A DNA stretch of 64,000 nt from Deinococcus radiotolerans (GTDB lineage Bacteria; Deinococcota; Deinococci; Deinococcales; Deinococcaceae). Below the pieces are notes generated by a model. That model was not told where the DNA came from. It saw only the letters and a program-made list of their open reading frames with translations, and did no database searches. Below, piece after piece: positions 24,691-35,701 of the stretch (within the stretch, counting starts at the first letter, position 1; each line of letters opens with the position of its first letter). The position numbers and the translations under genes are program-made. The stretch covers positions 1 to 64,000 of the forward strand of contig NZ_BMPE01000002.1 in the NCBI RefSeq assembly GCF_014647435.1, read 5' to 3'.

Positions 24691-25718
24691 TGGAGAGACT
24701 ACTGATAACTGGTGGCTGTGGATTCATTGGCAGTAATTTTGTACGCTACTGGTTAGCGCAACACCCTGAGAGTCGCATAGTGATATATGACAAGTTAACT
24801 TACGCTGGTCGTAGAGAAAACCTGCTCGATCTATGGGATTCAGCCAATATTTCACTTGTGGTGGGAGACATCGGAGATCAGGAGCTTGTGCGAAAGACAT
24901 GCACGGATGAAAGTATCAACCTGATTGTTAATTTCGCAGCAGAGACGCACGTAGATCAAAGTATTCTGGGGCCTCTGGTCTTTACTGACACGAATGTGCG
25001 AGGCACGCATGTACTCCTGGAAGTAGCGCGCGAACTGGGTATCCGCTTACACCACATCAGCACTGACGAAGTCTATGGCCATATCAAGGATGAGCATCAG
25101 AGTTTAGAAACAGACGAGCTGGCACCCCGCAGCCCATACGCTGCCAGCAAAGCCGCAGCAGATCAACTAGTCCAGGCATACGCGGTCACGTACGGTATAC
25201 CGGTGACCATCACTCGTGGCGCAAACAATGTCGGCCCCTACCAATACCCTGAGAAGGCTGTGCCTCTGTTCAGCACCAATGCCATCCTCGGTGAGGTTAT
25301 CCCTGTCTACGGAGATGGCCTGCAAATGCGCGATTACGCTCACGTCTACGATCACTGCACAGGGATTGAGGCCGTGCTGCTCAGGGGTGAGATTGGTGCG
25401 GTATACAACGTCGGGACCGGCCGCGAGATGACCAACTTGGAGATGGTGGATATTGTGCTCGACACTCTCGGCCAGGATCACAGCTTGGTGAGACATGTCG
25501 CTGACCGCCCAGGGCATGACCGTCGCTACTCCATGAACGTGGATAAATTACGGAGTCTCGGCTGGGAGCCAAAATACGATCCCCGGCAGGCCGTCGCAGA
25601 AGCTGCGCGCTGGTACGCAGAGAACCGCTGGTGGTGGGAGCCCATTCGCAATAGTGAGTTCCGAGAGTATTACAACCGCCAGTACGCCGAACGCCTCGCG
25701 GGTACCCAGACCACATGA
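24687..25718 (+). CDS. rmlB: dTDP-glucose 4,6-dehydratase
   Basis: Second step of dTDP-rhamnose synthesis; NAD-dependent extended SDR. 343 aa. Seen: [27 protein letters not shown], the catalytic [15 protein letters not shown] pair (Y, K), and [22 protein letters not shown] lies before ATG 24687; a second ATG at 24690 is equally possible. Codon use returns to GC-rich here, unlike the preceding transferases. Confidence 0.95.
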   Translation: MMERLLITGGCGFIGSNFVRYWLAQHPESRIVIYDKLTYAGRRENLLDLWDSANISLVVGDIGDQELVRKTCTDESINLIVNFAAETHVDQSILGPLVFTDTNVRGTHVLLEVARELGIRLHHISTDEVYGHIKDEHQSLETDELAPRSPYAASKAAADQLVQAYAVTYGIPVTITRGANNVGPYQYPEKAVPLFSTNAILGEVIPVYGDGLQMRDYAHVYDHCTGIEAVLLRGEIGAVYNVGTGREMTNLEMVDIVLDTLGQDHSLVRHVADRPGHDRRYSMNVDKLRSLGWEPKYDPRQAVAEAARWYAENRWWWEPIRNSEFREYYNRQYAERLAGTQTT

Positions 25719-26614
25719 CTGCATTCGCCACTTCGCGCCGGGGCATCATCCTGGCTGGCGGATCCGGTACTCGCTTATATCCGGCGACCATTGCCGTCAG
25801 CAAGCAACTGCTCCCCATCTATGATAAGCCGATGATCTATTACCCGCTGACGACCCTGATGCTGGGCGGCATGCAGGACATCCTGATCATCAGCACGCCC
25901 GAAGACACCCCGCGCTTCCGACAGCTGCTGGGAGACGGGTCTCAGTGGGGAGTCCGCCTGGAATACGCAGTGCAGCCCAGGCCTGAGGGATTAGCGCAGG
26001 CTTTCCTGATAGGTGAGGAGTTCATCGCCGGCCAACCCAGCGCTCTGGTGCTGGGCGATAACATCTTTTATGGCAACGACCTATCCCATCTGATGCAGGC
26101 GGCGAACAGTCGCACGCAGGGCGCCACGGTCTTCGCGTATCAGGTGAGCGATCCTGAGCGGTACGGTGTGGTGGATTTCGATCAGACTGGCAAGGCACTG
26201 TCCATTGAGGAAAAGCCGTCTGAGCCTAAGTCGGATTATGCGGTCACTGGGCTATATTTCTACGATAAGCACGTAGTAGAGATTGCCCGCAGCATCAGGC
26301 CTTCGTCGCGTGGCGAGTTGGAAATTACGGACGTAAATAGTACCTACCTGCACAGCGGGCTTCTGGATGTACAACTAATGCGCCGGGGCTTTGCGTGGCT
26401 GGATACGGGTACACACGAGAGTATGTTGGAAGCCAGCTTGTTTGTGCAAGCGATCGAACACCGCCAAGGCCTGAAAATCGCTTCCCCCGAGGAAGTCGCG
26501 TGGCGGAATGGTTGGATCACTACCGAAACGCTGCTCGCCCACGCCCAGAAGCTTTCCAAGAACGGGTATGGAAAATACCTTTTGAAACTAAGTAAGGAGA
26601 AATGGCATGTCTGA
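25715..26614 (+). CDS. rmlA: glucose-1-phosphate thymidylyltransferase, short form
   Basis: First step of dTDP-rhamnose synthesis. 299 aa, typical tetrameric RmlA. Seen: [77 protein letters not shown]. Overlaps rmlB by four bases. The paralogue at 12720 is of the long form, so the two may feed different pathways. Confidence 0.95.
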   Translation: MTAFATSRRGIILAGGSGTRLYPATIAVSKQLLPIYDKPMIYYPLTTLMLGGMQDILIISTPEDTPRFRQLLGDGSQWGVRLEYAVQPRPEGLAQAFLIGEEFIAGQPSALVLGDNIFYGNDLSHLMQAANSRTQGATVFAYQVSDPERYGVVDFDQTGKALSIEEKPSEPKSDYAVTGLYFYDKHVVEIARSIRPSSRGELEITDVNSTYLHSGLLDVQLMRRGFAWLDTGTHESMLEASLFVQAIEHRQGLKIASPEEVAWRNGWITTETLLAHAQKLSKNGYGKYLLKLSKEKWHV

Positions 26615-27155
26615 GCACGCCATCATGCTTGCGCCCCAATACGCGCAGGAACTGACATTTGAGACATACCCAGTTGCGCCGCAGATTCATGGCGTGTGGA
26701 TTCACGCGTTGAAAAAGAATCGGAGCGAAAATGGTGCCTTTATGGAGTATGTCCGTATGGATGTGGAGGGTGTACAGGGCCTGCCAGGTCAGCTTAAACC
26801 CAGACAGATCAGCGTTTCGTGGGCAGCGCCGAAGCGCATCAACGCCTTCCACATCCACATCAAGCAGGAACAGAATGAAATCTGGTGTGTGTTGCAGGGC
26901 CAACTGGTGATCTGGTTGGTTGACTGCCGCAAGCACAGTCCCACCGTGGGCGTCAAGCGCAAACTGGTTTTTAGCGGAGAGCAACCAATGATGGTTCACA
27001 TCCCCAGTGGCGTTGCGCACGGGTATCAGGCCAGTGAACAGGGAGCCACATTGCTCTACACCATGGACGCGCAGTTTGATATCACTGATCCCAACGAGGG
27101 ACGCTTGCCCTGGAACTTCTTCGGTGATGAGTTGTGGGCTGAGGACATGGGATGA
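26607..27155 (+). CDS. dTDP-4-dehydrorhamnose 3,5-epimerase-like cupin
   Basis: Expected third step of the rhamnose pathway by position. 182 aa cupin. The canonical GLHxQ motif is not present; instead [21 protein letters not shown] and [14 protein letters not shown] carry the His and Tyr positions. This is a divergent member of the RmlC family. It may be a true RmlC or a different dTDP-sugar epimerase. Overlaps rmlA by 8 bp and the next gene by 4 bp. Confidence 0.8.
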   Translation: MSEHAIMLAPQYAQELTFETYPVAPQIHGVWIHALKKNRSENGAFMEYVRMDVEGVQGLPGQLKPRQISVSWAAPKRINAFHIHIKQEQNEIWCVLQGQLVIWLVDCRKHSPTVGVKRKLVFSGEQPMMVHIPSGVAHGYQASEQGATLLYTMDAQFDITDPNEGRLPWNFFGDELWAEDMG

Positions 27156-27880
27156 AAGTTCTCCTCACTGGAGGCGGCGGTCGGTTAGGTACGGAACTCC
27201 GTACCTTGTTGCCGGGTGTTGTGGCACCGCCATCAGCAACAATGAACATTACAGATATTTCTCAAGTAATGTCCGTTGTAAAATTTGAAAAGCCAGATAT
27301 CATCGTTCATGCTGCCGCATTCACAGATGTCAAGCTGGCTGAAACTAAGCGGACGGAATGTTGGTCTGTGAACGTGGAAGGTACTCGCAATATGGTTCAG
27401 GCGGCTAATGAAGTAGGTGCGATCCTGTTCCATATAAGTACGGATTATGTTTTTAGTGGAGAGCTGGGGGGATATAAGGAATCGGATACGCCCGGTCCCA
27501 CTGTCAACTATTATGCACTAACAAAACTCATAGCCGAAGAGGCAGTCAGATGTGCCGAGAAATATATTATAGTCCGGACTAGTTTCAGGCCGCGAGAATT
27601 TCAGTACCCTATTGCATTTAGTGACGTTTATACAAGTCAGGATTATGTAGACGTAATTGCTCCAGACATAGCACTAGCCATTAATTTAAGCTCAAGAATA
27701 ACACCCTCTATTCTTCACATTGCTACTGAGCGTAAAAGCGTTTACGAATTGGCTCGAAGGCGTAATACTAAAGTGACCTCAGGTCTTAAGGCTCAAGCCG
27801 GTGTTCCTTTACCTGGAGACGTTAGCTTGAACTGTGACAGATGGGAAGATATTAAGCATTCTTTACTTCCGATAATTTGA
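27152..27880 (+). CDS. dTDP-4-dehydrorhamnose reductase-like protein, short
   Basis: 242 aa, shorter than usual RmlD (280-300). Seen: [20 protein letters not shown] (NADPH loop), HAAAFTDVKLAE, HISTDYVFSGE, and the catalytic NYYALTKLIAEE pair. The substrate-binding C-terminal part is reduced. It completes a B-A-C-D gene set, but the sequence turns AT-rich within it, so it may have a different origin from rmlBAC. Confidence 0.82.
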   Translation: MKVLLTGGGGRLGTELRTLLPGVVAPPSATMNITDISQVMSVVKFEKPDIIVHAAAFTDVKLAETKRTECWSVNVEGTRNMVQAANEVGAILFHISTDYVFSGELGGYKESDTPGPTVNYYALTKLIAEEAVRCAEKYIIVRTSFRPREFQYPIAFSDVYTSQDYVDVIAPDIALAINLSSRITPSILHIATERKSVYELARRRNTKVTSGLKAQAGVPLPGDVSLNCDRWEDIKHSLLPII

Positions 27881-27893
27881 AATTAAATCAACT

Positions 27894-28778
27894 ATGGACA
27901 ATTTAAAAAACTTTATCGCTAAAATTGATGGACTGTCTGAAGTTATGTCTGATGGTAATTCAGACTTCAGAGCAGTCGAAAAAAACCCTGTACTACTAAC
28001 GCTTGATTTACCTGCTGATAAACTTGTGGTATTTAAGTATCAATTATATTCTAGAAAATCAGATATCAATACTAAAATATATATAGACAATACTTTATTA
28101 AGGACAGATAAATTCTATAAAGCTAATTTTTTTGATAAAAGATTTTCATTTAATTCGAAGGGAAAATTCAACTTAAGAATTAATTACAGCTGTACTCCAA
28201 ATCCTTGTGATATTTCCCAGATTCGACAATACGACAGTCAGATTAGTGTCGTCAACTATCCAGATACATCCCACACTGTAGGATTAAACGCCACTCTTTA
28301 TCAATATAATTCACAAAGTTTTCCTGTTCGTGTTCAAGGCCTAGCCGACCTCTTGTTTGAGAATGGCAGATTTTACCGTCAATTGACCACTAGAGATGTC
28401 TCACTGCATCTTGATGAGGGTCTTAGACCGCTGCATCTTGTCTTAACTGTGGCTGGAAGTTCAGGATTCTCGGTTGAGTTGAAGAATTTAGGACGAATTC
28501 TTGGACAAATACATGGTGACCAAGTCAACTCTGCACACGGGGTATTTGACCTATCAAGTGTTACCACCGATTCAGATATTAAATTAATATTTAAATGTAA
28601 TGACGGTGGGTATGCCTGTGTTAAAGTCGAACAACTCGGTCTAGCTCTAGCAGATACGGTTTCAATGAATTATCGTGTGGCGATAAATTATGCTGCCATA
28701 TTCGCTATATTTTTATTATTTTTTTTACTCCTAATTAGAAAGGTGAAGCCACAGAAAACCCAGAACAACTCTCCATAA
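27894..28778 (+). CDS. unknown protein with C-terminal membrane anchor
   Basis: 294 aa, not recognised. No N-terminal signal peptide; one hydrophobic helix at the C-terminus (about 262-282, YAAIFAIFLLFFLLLIRKVK), followed by a basic tail. The soluble part is predicted mostly beta by composition, with two Cys pairs (SCTPNPC, KCNDGGYAC) that could form disulfides. It is the last gene of the polysaccharide operon and overlaps the convergent ligase gene by 91 bp. AT-rich like the central cassette. A role in glycan modification or export is conceivable from position only. Confidence 0.7.
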   Translation: MDNLKNFIAKIDGLSEVMSDGNSDFRAVEKNPVLLTLDLPADKLVVFKYQLYSRKSDINTKIYIDNTLLRTDKFYKANFFDKRFSFNSKGKFNLRINYSCTPNPCDISQIRQYDSQISVVNYPDTSHTVGLNATLYQYNSQSFPVRVQGLADLLFENGRFYRQLTTRDVSLHLDEGLRPLHLVLTVAGSSGFSVELKNLGRILGQIHGDQVNSAHGVFDLSSVTTDSDIKLIFKCNDGGYACVKVEQLGLALADTVSMNYRVAINYAAIFAIFLLFFLLLIRKVKPQKTQNNSP

Positions 28779-29842
28779 TGCAATGTAGGTAATATAACTG
28801 TTACATCAAATATATTCATAAATGTATACCCAAATAATATTGCGTTGGGTAATGGTGAGTCCGTCAGTATTATCTGTCTAGCAAAATATATAAATAGTAC
28901 CAAAAATCCCAAAAGGCCGATAATCCCTGTGGACAAACCCTGATTAATAACGAGATTGTGCGCTGTGAGATTGGCACTAATAAAAGCTTCCAAAGATTTT
29001 GGACAGGAGGCCCCAGCTATTTCTGCTGCCTGAGTTAGTGAGCAGCCTCCCACCATAAGTTGAGTTATGTGCGGTCCTGCTTGATACAGACCTACCCCCC
29101 CTATCGGATTCTTCTTCCACGAGCTAAGGGCTTCAGCCCACACGACGTCTCTATGGCTGAGGCCTCTTCCAGAGATGTGATCGAAAATAACTGAGTTACC
29201 CCTCGACATGACTGGTAGCAGCAATAGAATGCAGAGAAATGCAAAGAATATAAATCGAAGATTTCTTTTTAAAATTGCCCCTATAAAACCTGTGATCAGC
29301 GCTAGAGCAGCTCCACGGCTCCCTGTTGCCAGAAGGGTAATCAATGCGATAATTATCATTGAGATTTTAAAAATTAGACCCTTGTCAGAGTAATATACGA
29401 GCCAAACAAATAGAGCTGCTGTAAAACCTAACGATACTGAATGATAATAGGGCCCACTTAATCTATTCAAAAGATTTACATTTTCTAATATTGTGAATAT
29501 CCATGACGAAATAATAATAAAAACCTGCCCATATATGATGGGGAAAACGTATATGCTGCTTTTTAAATATAATCCGACTGCTATAAGTGATAAGATAAGA
29601 AATGAGTGGAGACCTATTAGAAGCAAAGACAAAACAGGATTATCTGTAAAAGCGGTTGATATAAGTTGTGTCAAAAGGAATCCGCCAATCAAATACTTAG
29701 CCGACTGCGGAATGCTTGCAAGGTCCCTTAGCCTGGAGAAAGAAGCAAGATAAAGAGGAGGAAGAACAGGGACGAGAGCGATCAGCCAGCTCACCCACTG
29801 AGGGGGGGGGCTTGCGCTGGTTTCATCTTGTTGGGTCGTCAT
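28688..29842 (-). CDS. O-antigen ligase / WaaL-like membrane protein
   Basis: 384 aa, about 10-11 membrane segments and a periplasmic loop (about 225-310) with SWKKNPIGGVGLYQAGPH and a later HNLVINQGLSTGIIG, the pattern of the Wzy/WaaL family (PF04932). It may attach finished polysaccharide to its carrier or act as a second polymerase. Codons 11-14 contain nine C in a row on the coding strand. TATACT (29850-29855) lies 7 nt before the ATG and no RBS is seen, so it is probably leaderless. Transcribed against the operon, with a 91-bp 3' overlap. Confidence 0.82.
   Translation of the reverse strand: MTTQQDETSASPPPQWVSWLIALVPVLPPLYLASFSRLRDLASIPQSAKYLIGGFLLTQLISTAFTDNPVLSLLLIGLHSFLILSLIAVGLYLKSSIYVFPIIYGQVFIIISSWIFTILENVNLLNRLSGPYYHSVSLGFTAALFVWLVYYSDKGLIFKISMIIIALITLLATGSRGAALALITGFIGAILKRNLRFIFFAFLCILLLLPVMSRGNSVIFDHISGRGLSHRDVVWAEALSSWKKNPIGGVGLYQAGPHITQLMVGGCSLTQAAEIAGASCPKSLEAFISANLTAHNLVINQGLSTGIIGLLGFLVLFIYFARQIILTDSPLPNAILFGYTFMNIFDVTVILPTLHYGELFWVFCGFTFLIRSKKNNKNIANMAA
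29802..29810. repeat. nine-base homopolymer (C9 on the coding strand) in the ligase gene
   Basis: G9 on the plus strand lies over codons 11-14 of the minus-strand ligase gene (Ser-Pro-Pro-Pro). Gain or loss of one base would shift the frame near the start of the protein. Confidence 0.85.
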
Positions 29843-30104
29843 ACGTGTAAGTATATGACACTCAAGCGTTGGTTGGCTATAATGTTCGCTCCTTCTATTA
29901 ACCGTGAGGCCAATCTAAAATAGCGCTTTTAATATATACTGCTGCATTATTTTATTCAAAGTGGATTTTAATAAATTAATTTGATTTATATAATCAAAAA
30001 TTTTTCCACAATAGATTATTTTCTGTGGCTGGTTTCTTATAATTTTCAAGGCAGGCGACCTGAGATGCCGCGATAGTGCGCTGTGCGATTACACTGAGAT
30101 CCAT
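29843..30104. promoter_or_regulatory. AT-rich divergent intergenic region
   Basis: 262 bp between the ligase gene and the phosphohexomutase gene. It holds the ligase -10 (TATACT, 29850-29855, minus) and a TACACT (30090-30095, plus) nine bases before the mutase ATG. The centre (29,920-30,040) is very AT-rich with many A/T tracts, possibly a remnant of the imported cassette. No further gene is seen. Confidence 0.55.
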
Positions 30105-31529
30105 ATGCCGATTACATTCGGAACAGATGGCTGGCGGGATATCATCGCTGAGGACTTCACCTACAACAACTTGCGGATCGTGGCGCGCGCCCACGCGCAG
30201 GTGCTACGGGAGGAGGGAGGCCGGTTGGTCGTGGTGGGGTTAGATACCCGCTTCCAGGGGAGCGGGTTCGCGCGGGTCGTGGCGGATGTCATGGCTGAGC
30301 AGGGTCTGGACGTGCTGCTGGCCCCAGAGTTCCTCCCCACGCCGGCGCTGTCGTTTGCTGTCGTGCATCACGGGGCGGCGGGCGGCGTCATGATCACGGC
30401 ATCGCACAACCCGCCGCCCTACAACGGGTACAAGATCAAGGGAGCCTACGGTGGCAGCGCCACACCCTCGACCGTCGCGCAGATCGAGTGGGCGCTCAGT
30501 CACCCCAGCCGGTACGAGGGCGCGCGGGGGACAGTTCAGCCTCTGGACATCCGCGAGGCCTACTACGCGCAGCTGGACCGGCAGCTGAACTTGGAGACGC
30601 TGCGGTCCTACCGTGGCCTGGTGGTGCACGACGCCATGGGTGGCGCGGCCTGCGGGTGGCTGGCCGACTACGTGATCAGCCGGGGGTTGCCGCTGCACTT
30701 CGAGGAACTGCACGGCCGGCCGGACCCGATGTTCTATGGCGTGAACCCCGAGCCGATTCCGCAGAACCTGGGTGACCTGATCACGCGACTGGCCGGGGAG
30801 ACCGGGACGGCCCTGGGCGTCATCACGGACGGGGACGCCGACCGGGTGGGGGCCGTCACGGCAGGTGGCCGTTTCTTCAACAGCCATCAGATCTTCGCCG
30901 TGCTGCTGCGGCACCTGTACGGGCGTGGCCTGAGGGGCCGCGTGGTAAAGACCGTGTCGGGCAGCCGCGTGATCGAGCTGCTGGCCGGGCGGCTGGGTCT
31001 GGACGTGCTGGAGACGCCGGTGGGCTTCAAGTACATCACGGACGCCTTCCTGGAAGGTCAGGCGGACGAGCGGCTGGCCGTGCTGATGGGCGGCGAGGAG
31101 TCCGGCGGCCTGTCCTCCCGTGGGCACATTCCCGAGCGTGACGGGCTGCTGAACAGTCTGCTGATGATCGAGGCCGTGGCCGCCAGTGGCCTGAGCCTGG
31201 ACGACCTGTTCGCCCAGATCGAGCAGGAGGTGGGATTCCGGCACTTCTACGACCGCAACGATCTGCACCTGAGCGCCGCGTTCGATAAGGCCGCGCTGCT
31301 GAGTGCCGCACCGGCGTACGCCGAGGTGGCCGGGCACGCCGTGCAGGGCGTGAATACCCGCGACGGCGTGAAGCTGCTGCTGGACGGAGGGGCGTCGGCC
31401 ATGTTCCGCGCGTCCGGGACGGAGCCGGTGGTGCGGGTGTACGTGGAGGCCCAGAGCGAGGAGGCCGTCCAGACCATTCTGGCGGAGGCCACCCGGCGCG
31501 TCCTGGCACTTGACCCCGGCGCGCACTGA
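30105..31529 (+). CDS. phosphoglucomutase / phosphomannomutase family protein
   Basis: Alpha-D-phosphohexomutase interconverting hexose 6- and 1-phosphates, supplying glucose-1-P and/or mannose-1-P to the nucleotide-sugar genes upstream. 474 aa. All four loops seen: phosphoserine loop [11 protein letters not shown] (about 96-106), metal loop DGDADR (about 243), sugar loop GGEESGG (about 328), phosphate loop [12 protein letters not shown] near 440. GC-rich, so it belongs to the core genome rather than the cassette. Substrate preference is not decidable. Confidence 0.94.
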   Translation: MPITFGTDGWRDIIAEDFTYNNLRIVARAHAQVLREEGGRLVVVGLDTRFQGSGFARVVADVMAEQGLDVLLAPEFLPTPALSFAVVHHGAAGGVMITASHNPPPYNGYKIKGAYGGSATPSTVAQIEWALSHPSRYEGARGTVQPLDIREAYYAQLDRQLNLETLRSYRGLVVHDAMGGAACGWLADYVISRGLPLHFEELHGRPDPMFYGVNPEPIPQNLGDLITRLAGETGTALGVITDGDADRVGAVTAGGRFFNSHQIFAVLLRHLYGRGLRGRVVKTVSGSRVIELLAGRLGLDVLETPVGFKYITDAFLEGQADERLAVLMGGEESGGLSSRGHIPERDGLLNSLLMIEAVAASGLSLDDLFAQIEQEVGFRHFYDRNDLHLSAAFDKAALLSAAPAYAEVAGHAVQGVNTRDGVKLLLDGGASAMFRASGTEPVVRVYVEAQSEEAVQTILAEATRRVLALDPGAH

Positions 31530-31538
31530 TCCTGGCGG

Positions 31539-31581
31539 CCAGCACTGGGAGGGGACAGCCCATGCCCCCTCCCAGTGCTGG
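31539..31581. terminator. long perfect hairpin after the phosphohexomutase
   Basis: A 16-bp perfect stem (31539-31554 with 31566-31581, CCAGCACTGGGAGGGG and its complement) and an 11-nt loop. There is no T-run, so it may be a terminator that needs Rho or an mRNA 3' stabiliser. It may act on both strands. Confidence 0.7.
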
Positions 31582-31607
31582 CTCATGCGCCGGGCCTGCG
31601 GGGGATC

Positions 31608-31643
31608 AAAAAGCGCTCGCCTCCGCGTGAGCAGAGGCGAGCG
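31608..31643 (-). terminator. terminator of tRNA-Glu
   Basis: CGCTCGCCTC/GAGGCGAGCG stem (31614-31623 and 31634-31643), followed on the minus strand by C and five T (31608-31612). Confidence 0.9.
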
Positions 31644-31647
31644 TTCG

Positions 31648-31734
<87 letters not shown>

Positions 31735-31797
31735 TTGTCGTCGGCTTGCGCCTTCGCTTCCTGCCTTTCAAGGGGCGCCGTTTCCGGCACGCACAGA

Positions 31798-31826
31798 AAG
31801 ATACAGGGTTTCCTCAGTTTCGTCAA
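31798..31826 (-). promoter_or_regulatory. promoter of tRNA-Glu
   Basis: On the minus strand TTGACG (31821-31826) and TATCTT (31798-31803) are separated by 17 bp, about 75 bp before the tRNA. This is one of the best consensus promoters in the window, as expected for a stable RNA. Confidence 0.8.
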
Positions 31827-31860
31827 GCGGTGTGGACGGGTGCCCTGCGGGGCCAGAGAG

Positions 31861-31894
31861 AGGCGGGGCGGACCGCCGCGGTCACGCCCCGCCT
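31861..31894 (-). terminator. hairpin after lpdA
   Basis: AGGCGGGGCG (31861-31870) pairs with CGCCCCGCCT (31885-31894) just beyond the lpdA stop. No T-run follows. Confidence 0.6.
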
Positions 31895-31906
31895 GAAGTG
31901 CGGTTT

Positions 31907-33313
31907 TTACATGTGCAGCGCGCGTTTGTCGGTGGCCAGGGCGGCCTCCTTGACGACCTCGGACAGGGTGGGGTGGGCGTGGACGGTGCGGGCGAGGTCC
32001 TCACTGCTGCCGCCGAACTCCATGATCGCCACGACCTCGCCGATCAGCTCGCTGACGCCGCCGCCGATCATGTGCACGCCCAGCAGCTTGTCGGTCTGCG
32101 CGTCGGCGATGATCTTCACGAAGCCGCGCGTGTCGCCGTGGCCCAGGGCGCGGCCGTTCGCGCTGAACGGGAACTGCCCGGTCTTGATGCTCAGGCCCTT
32201 CTCTTTTGCCTGCTTCTCGGTCAGGCCGGCCCAGGCGATCTCGGGGCTGGTGTAGATCACCCAGGGGATCACGTCGTAGTTCACGTGCCCGGCCTGCCCG
32301 GCCAGCATCTCGGCGAGGGCCACGCCCTCCTCCTCGGCCTTGTGGGCCAGCATGGCGCCGCCGATCACGTCGCCGATGGCGTACACGCCGGGGAGGTTGG
32401 TGCGGTAGTGGTGGTCCACCTTCACGAAGCCGCGCTCATCCAGCGCCAGACCCACCGCGTCGGCACCCAGGCCCTGGGTGTGGGGCACGCGGCCGATGGA
32501 GACGATCAGCTTGTCGAAGCGCGCCGTGACCTCCTGCTCCTTCTCGGTGTAGGTCACGCTCACGCCGGTCTCGTCCTGCTCGACAGAGGTGATGTTCACG
32601 CCGAAGTGGAAGTCCAGGCCCTGCTTCTGGAACAGCTTCAGGCCTTCCTTGGCAATCGCGTCATCGGCGGCCATCAGGAAGCCCGGCAGGGCCTCCAGAA
32701 CGGTGACCTGCGCGCCCAGGCGGCGCCACACGCTGCCCAGTTCCAGGCCGATCACGCCCGCGCCGATCACGCCCAGCTTGCCGGGCACTTCGGTGAAGCT
32801 CAGCGCGCCGCTGTTCTCCACCACGTGCCCGCCGAAGGGTGCTAGGGGCAGCGCGCGGGGGCTGCTACCCGTCGCGACGATCACGTGCTTGGCCTTCACC
32901 TCAGTACCCGCCACGTCCACGATCCAGGCGTCGCCGTCCTGGCGCACGAGGCGGCCCAGGCCGTGAATGCTGGTGATCTTGTTCTTGCGGAACAGGAACG
33001 CCACGCCGCCCGTCAGCTTGTCCACCACGCCGCTCTGACGCTTCAGCATCTGCGCGACGTCCACGGACGCGCCCTGTACGTTGATGCCGTGCTCGGCGAA
33101 GTCATGCTGGAGCATCTCGAACTTCTCGCTGCTGTCCAGCATCGCCTTGCTGGGAATGCAGCCCACGTTCAGGCACGTGCCCCCCAGGGACGCCTTGCCA
33201 TTCCGCTCAAAGGCGTCCACGCAGGCCGTCTTGAAGCCCAGCTGCGCCGCGCGAATCGCCGCCACGTACCCCGCGGGGCCGCCACCAATCACCAGAACGT
33301 CGTAAGAATCCAT
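31907..33313 (-). CDS. lpdA: dihydrolipoyl dehydrogenase (E3)
   Basis: FAD enzyme that re-oxidises dihydrolipoamide for pyruvate/2-oxoglutarate/branched-chain dehydrogenase complexes. 468 aa. Seen: FAD loop [14 protein letters not shown], redox disulfide GGTCLNVGC (Cys47, Cys52), NAD loop [36 protein letters not shown], and the C-terminal His-Glu dyad HAHPTLSE. No E1/E2 genes are adjacent. ATG 33313 is preferred over the extension to 33358; TACGCT lies ten bases upstream. Confidence 0.96.
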   Translation of the reverse strand: MDSYDVLVIGGGPAGYVAAIRAAQLGFKTACVDAFERNGKASLGGTCLNVGCIPSKAMLDSSEKFEMLQHDFAEHGINVQGASVDVAQMLKRQSGVVDKLTGGVAFLFRKNKITSIHGLGRLVRQDGDAWIVDVAGTEVKAKHVIVATGSSPRALPLAPFGGHVVENSGALSFTEVPGKLGVIGAGVIGLELGSVWRRLGAQVTVLEALPGFLMAADDAIAKEGLKLFQKQGLDFHFGVNITSVEQDETGVSVTYTEKEQEVTARFDKLIVSIGRVPHTQGLGADAVGLALDERGFVKVDHHYRTNLPGVYAIGDVIGGAMLAHKAEEEGVALAEMLAGQAGHVNYDVIPWVIYTSPEIAWAGLTEKQAKEKGLSIKTGQFPFSANGRALGHGDTRGFVKIIADAQTDKLLGVHMIGGGVSELIGEVVAIMEFGGSSEDLARTVHAHPTLSEVVKEAALATDKRALHM

Positions 33314-33410
33314 AGCGTCTCTGAGCGTACCACCGCCCCGAAACGCCCAGCGTGACACGTTCCCCGGTCAGGGACAGCCGCGCCGGGCACGCAATGCACG
33401 CAAGTCCCCG

Positions 33411-34081
<671 letters not shown>

Positions 34082-34085
<4 letters not shown>

Positions 34086-35701
34086 TCTTCGGCCTCGGGG
34101 AGGGGGACGTCCAGTGTGAAGCGCGTCCAGTCCCGCCCGTGCGCACTCACGCGGTCGTGCGAGAGGGCCGCGCCGAGCGCCTGCGCGCGGTCTGACACCA
34201 GGGCCAGCCCCACGCCACGCCCCGTACCCTTGCTGCTCACGCCCCGCACGGTCAGGGTGTCCGCCAACGCCGGGGGCACGCCGGGCCCAGTGTCGCGCAC
34301 CTCCAGAATCAGGCCTTCCGGGTCGGTGGCGATCAGCACGCACACCTCGGCGTCCGGCGTGCCGCTCGCCGCCTCCAGGGCGTTCTCGATCAGGTTCCCT
34401 GCCGCGAGCTCCAGCAGGTCCAGCACGCCGGGCGGCAGCGTGCCCGGCAGGGCCGACAGCGGATCGAGGGTGAGTGTCACGCCCCGTTCCGCCGCGCGGT
34501 CGAACTTGCCCAGCAGCAGCGCCGAGAGCCGCACGTGCCGCAGCGCCCCCACCGCCTGCAGGTGCGCCTCGTGCCGGGCCGACTGCGCATGGATGAGGGC
34601 CAGGGCCTCGCGCGTCTCGCCTAGGTGCAGCAGGCCCGCCAGGGTGTGCAGGCGGTTCGTGAACTCGTGCGTCTGCGCCCGCAGCAGTTCCGCGTAGCGC
34701 TGCGACTGGGTCAGCTCGTCCGCCAGGGCCCGCACCCGCGCCAGGTCCCGCAGCGTGACCACCACGGCGCCCTCGCCGGCCTCCTGCGCGGCCAGCAGCA
34801 CCGGGCGGCCCGCCACCTCCGCCGTGACCGGCCCCGCCCCCGGCACGGGCAGCGGGAGGCCCGGCGGCCACGGCAGCGGCAGCGCGGCGTCGGGGGTGCC
34901 CAGCAGCGCGCGCGCCTGGGGATTCATCACGAACACCTGCCCCGCGCGGGCCACCAGCACCCCTTCTTCCAGGGTGTTCAGCACCGCCCGGTACTGCCGC
35001 AGGCCCCCGGCGATCTGCTCGGGTTCCAGGCCCAGCATCTCGGTCTTCACGCGCCGCGCCACGCCCAGCGCCAGGGCCAGCGCCAGGGCCAGCGCCAGCA
35101 GGTACCAGGGCAGGCCCGCGCGCAGCACGTCCAGGAACACGTCCCGCAGGCGGGGCAGCAGGAAGCCCACGCTCGCCAGCCCCAGCACCCGCCCCGCGCC
35201 GTCCACGATGGGCACCTTCGACCGCACCGAGCGGCCCAGCGTGCCCTGCACCGTCTCTGTGACGCTCCGGCCCCGCAGGAACGCCGTGAAGTCCCCGCCC
35301 TGCATGCGCTGCCCCACCTGCGCCGGGTTCGGGTGCGTCAGGCGCCGTGCGTCCCGGTCGGTGACCACCACGTAGTCCGCGCCCAGCTGATCCCGGTACC
35401 GGTTCATCAGGGCGTTCAGGTTCGCCCGCTCGGCCGCGTTCCCTGACAGGGCCGCCACCACGGGCGGCAGGGTCGCCACCAGCCGCGACTCACGCAGCGA
35501 CCGCTCCGCGAACGAGCGGTGAATCCCGTCGTAGACGCCCTGACTGACCAGCCCCGCCACCGGCAGGCCCAGCACCAGAAACGCCCCCAGCGTCGTCAGG
35601 AACAGCCGCGGGCCCACCCGCAACAGGCGGGGCGTGTGCGGCAGCGCCACCTCGCGCGCCAGGGACGGCACGCGGGACGGAAGGGGCAGGCGCAGCGCCA
35701 C
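34082..35701 (-). CDS. sensor histidine kinase of the CitA/DcuS type
   Basis: 539 aa from GTG 35701 (TACACT nine bases upstream, GGGGG in between). Order: TM helix (about 32-55), extracytoplasmic PDC/Cache sensor (about 56-205) with [16 protein letters not shown] helix with a run of Leu-Ala repeats (about 210-228), PAS domain, then His box [22 protein letters not shown] and ATPase [29 protein letters not shown]. In relatives this class senses citrate or C4-dicarboxylates. The upstream in-frame extension lacks any start signal and is rejected. Confidence 0.9.
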
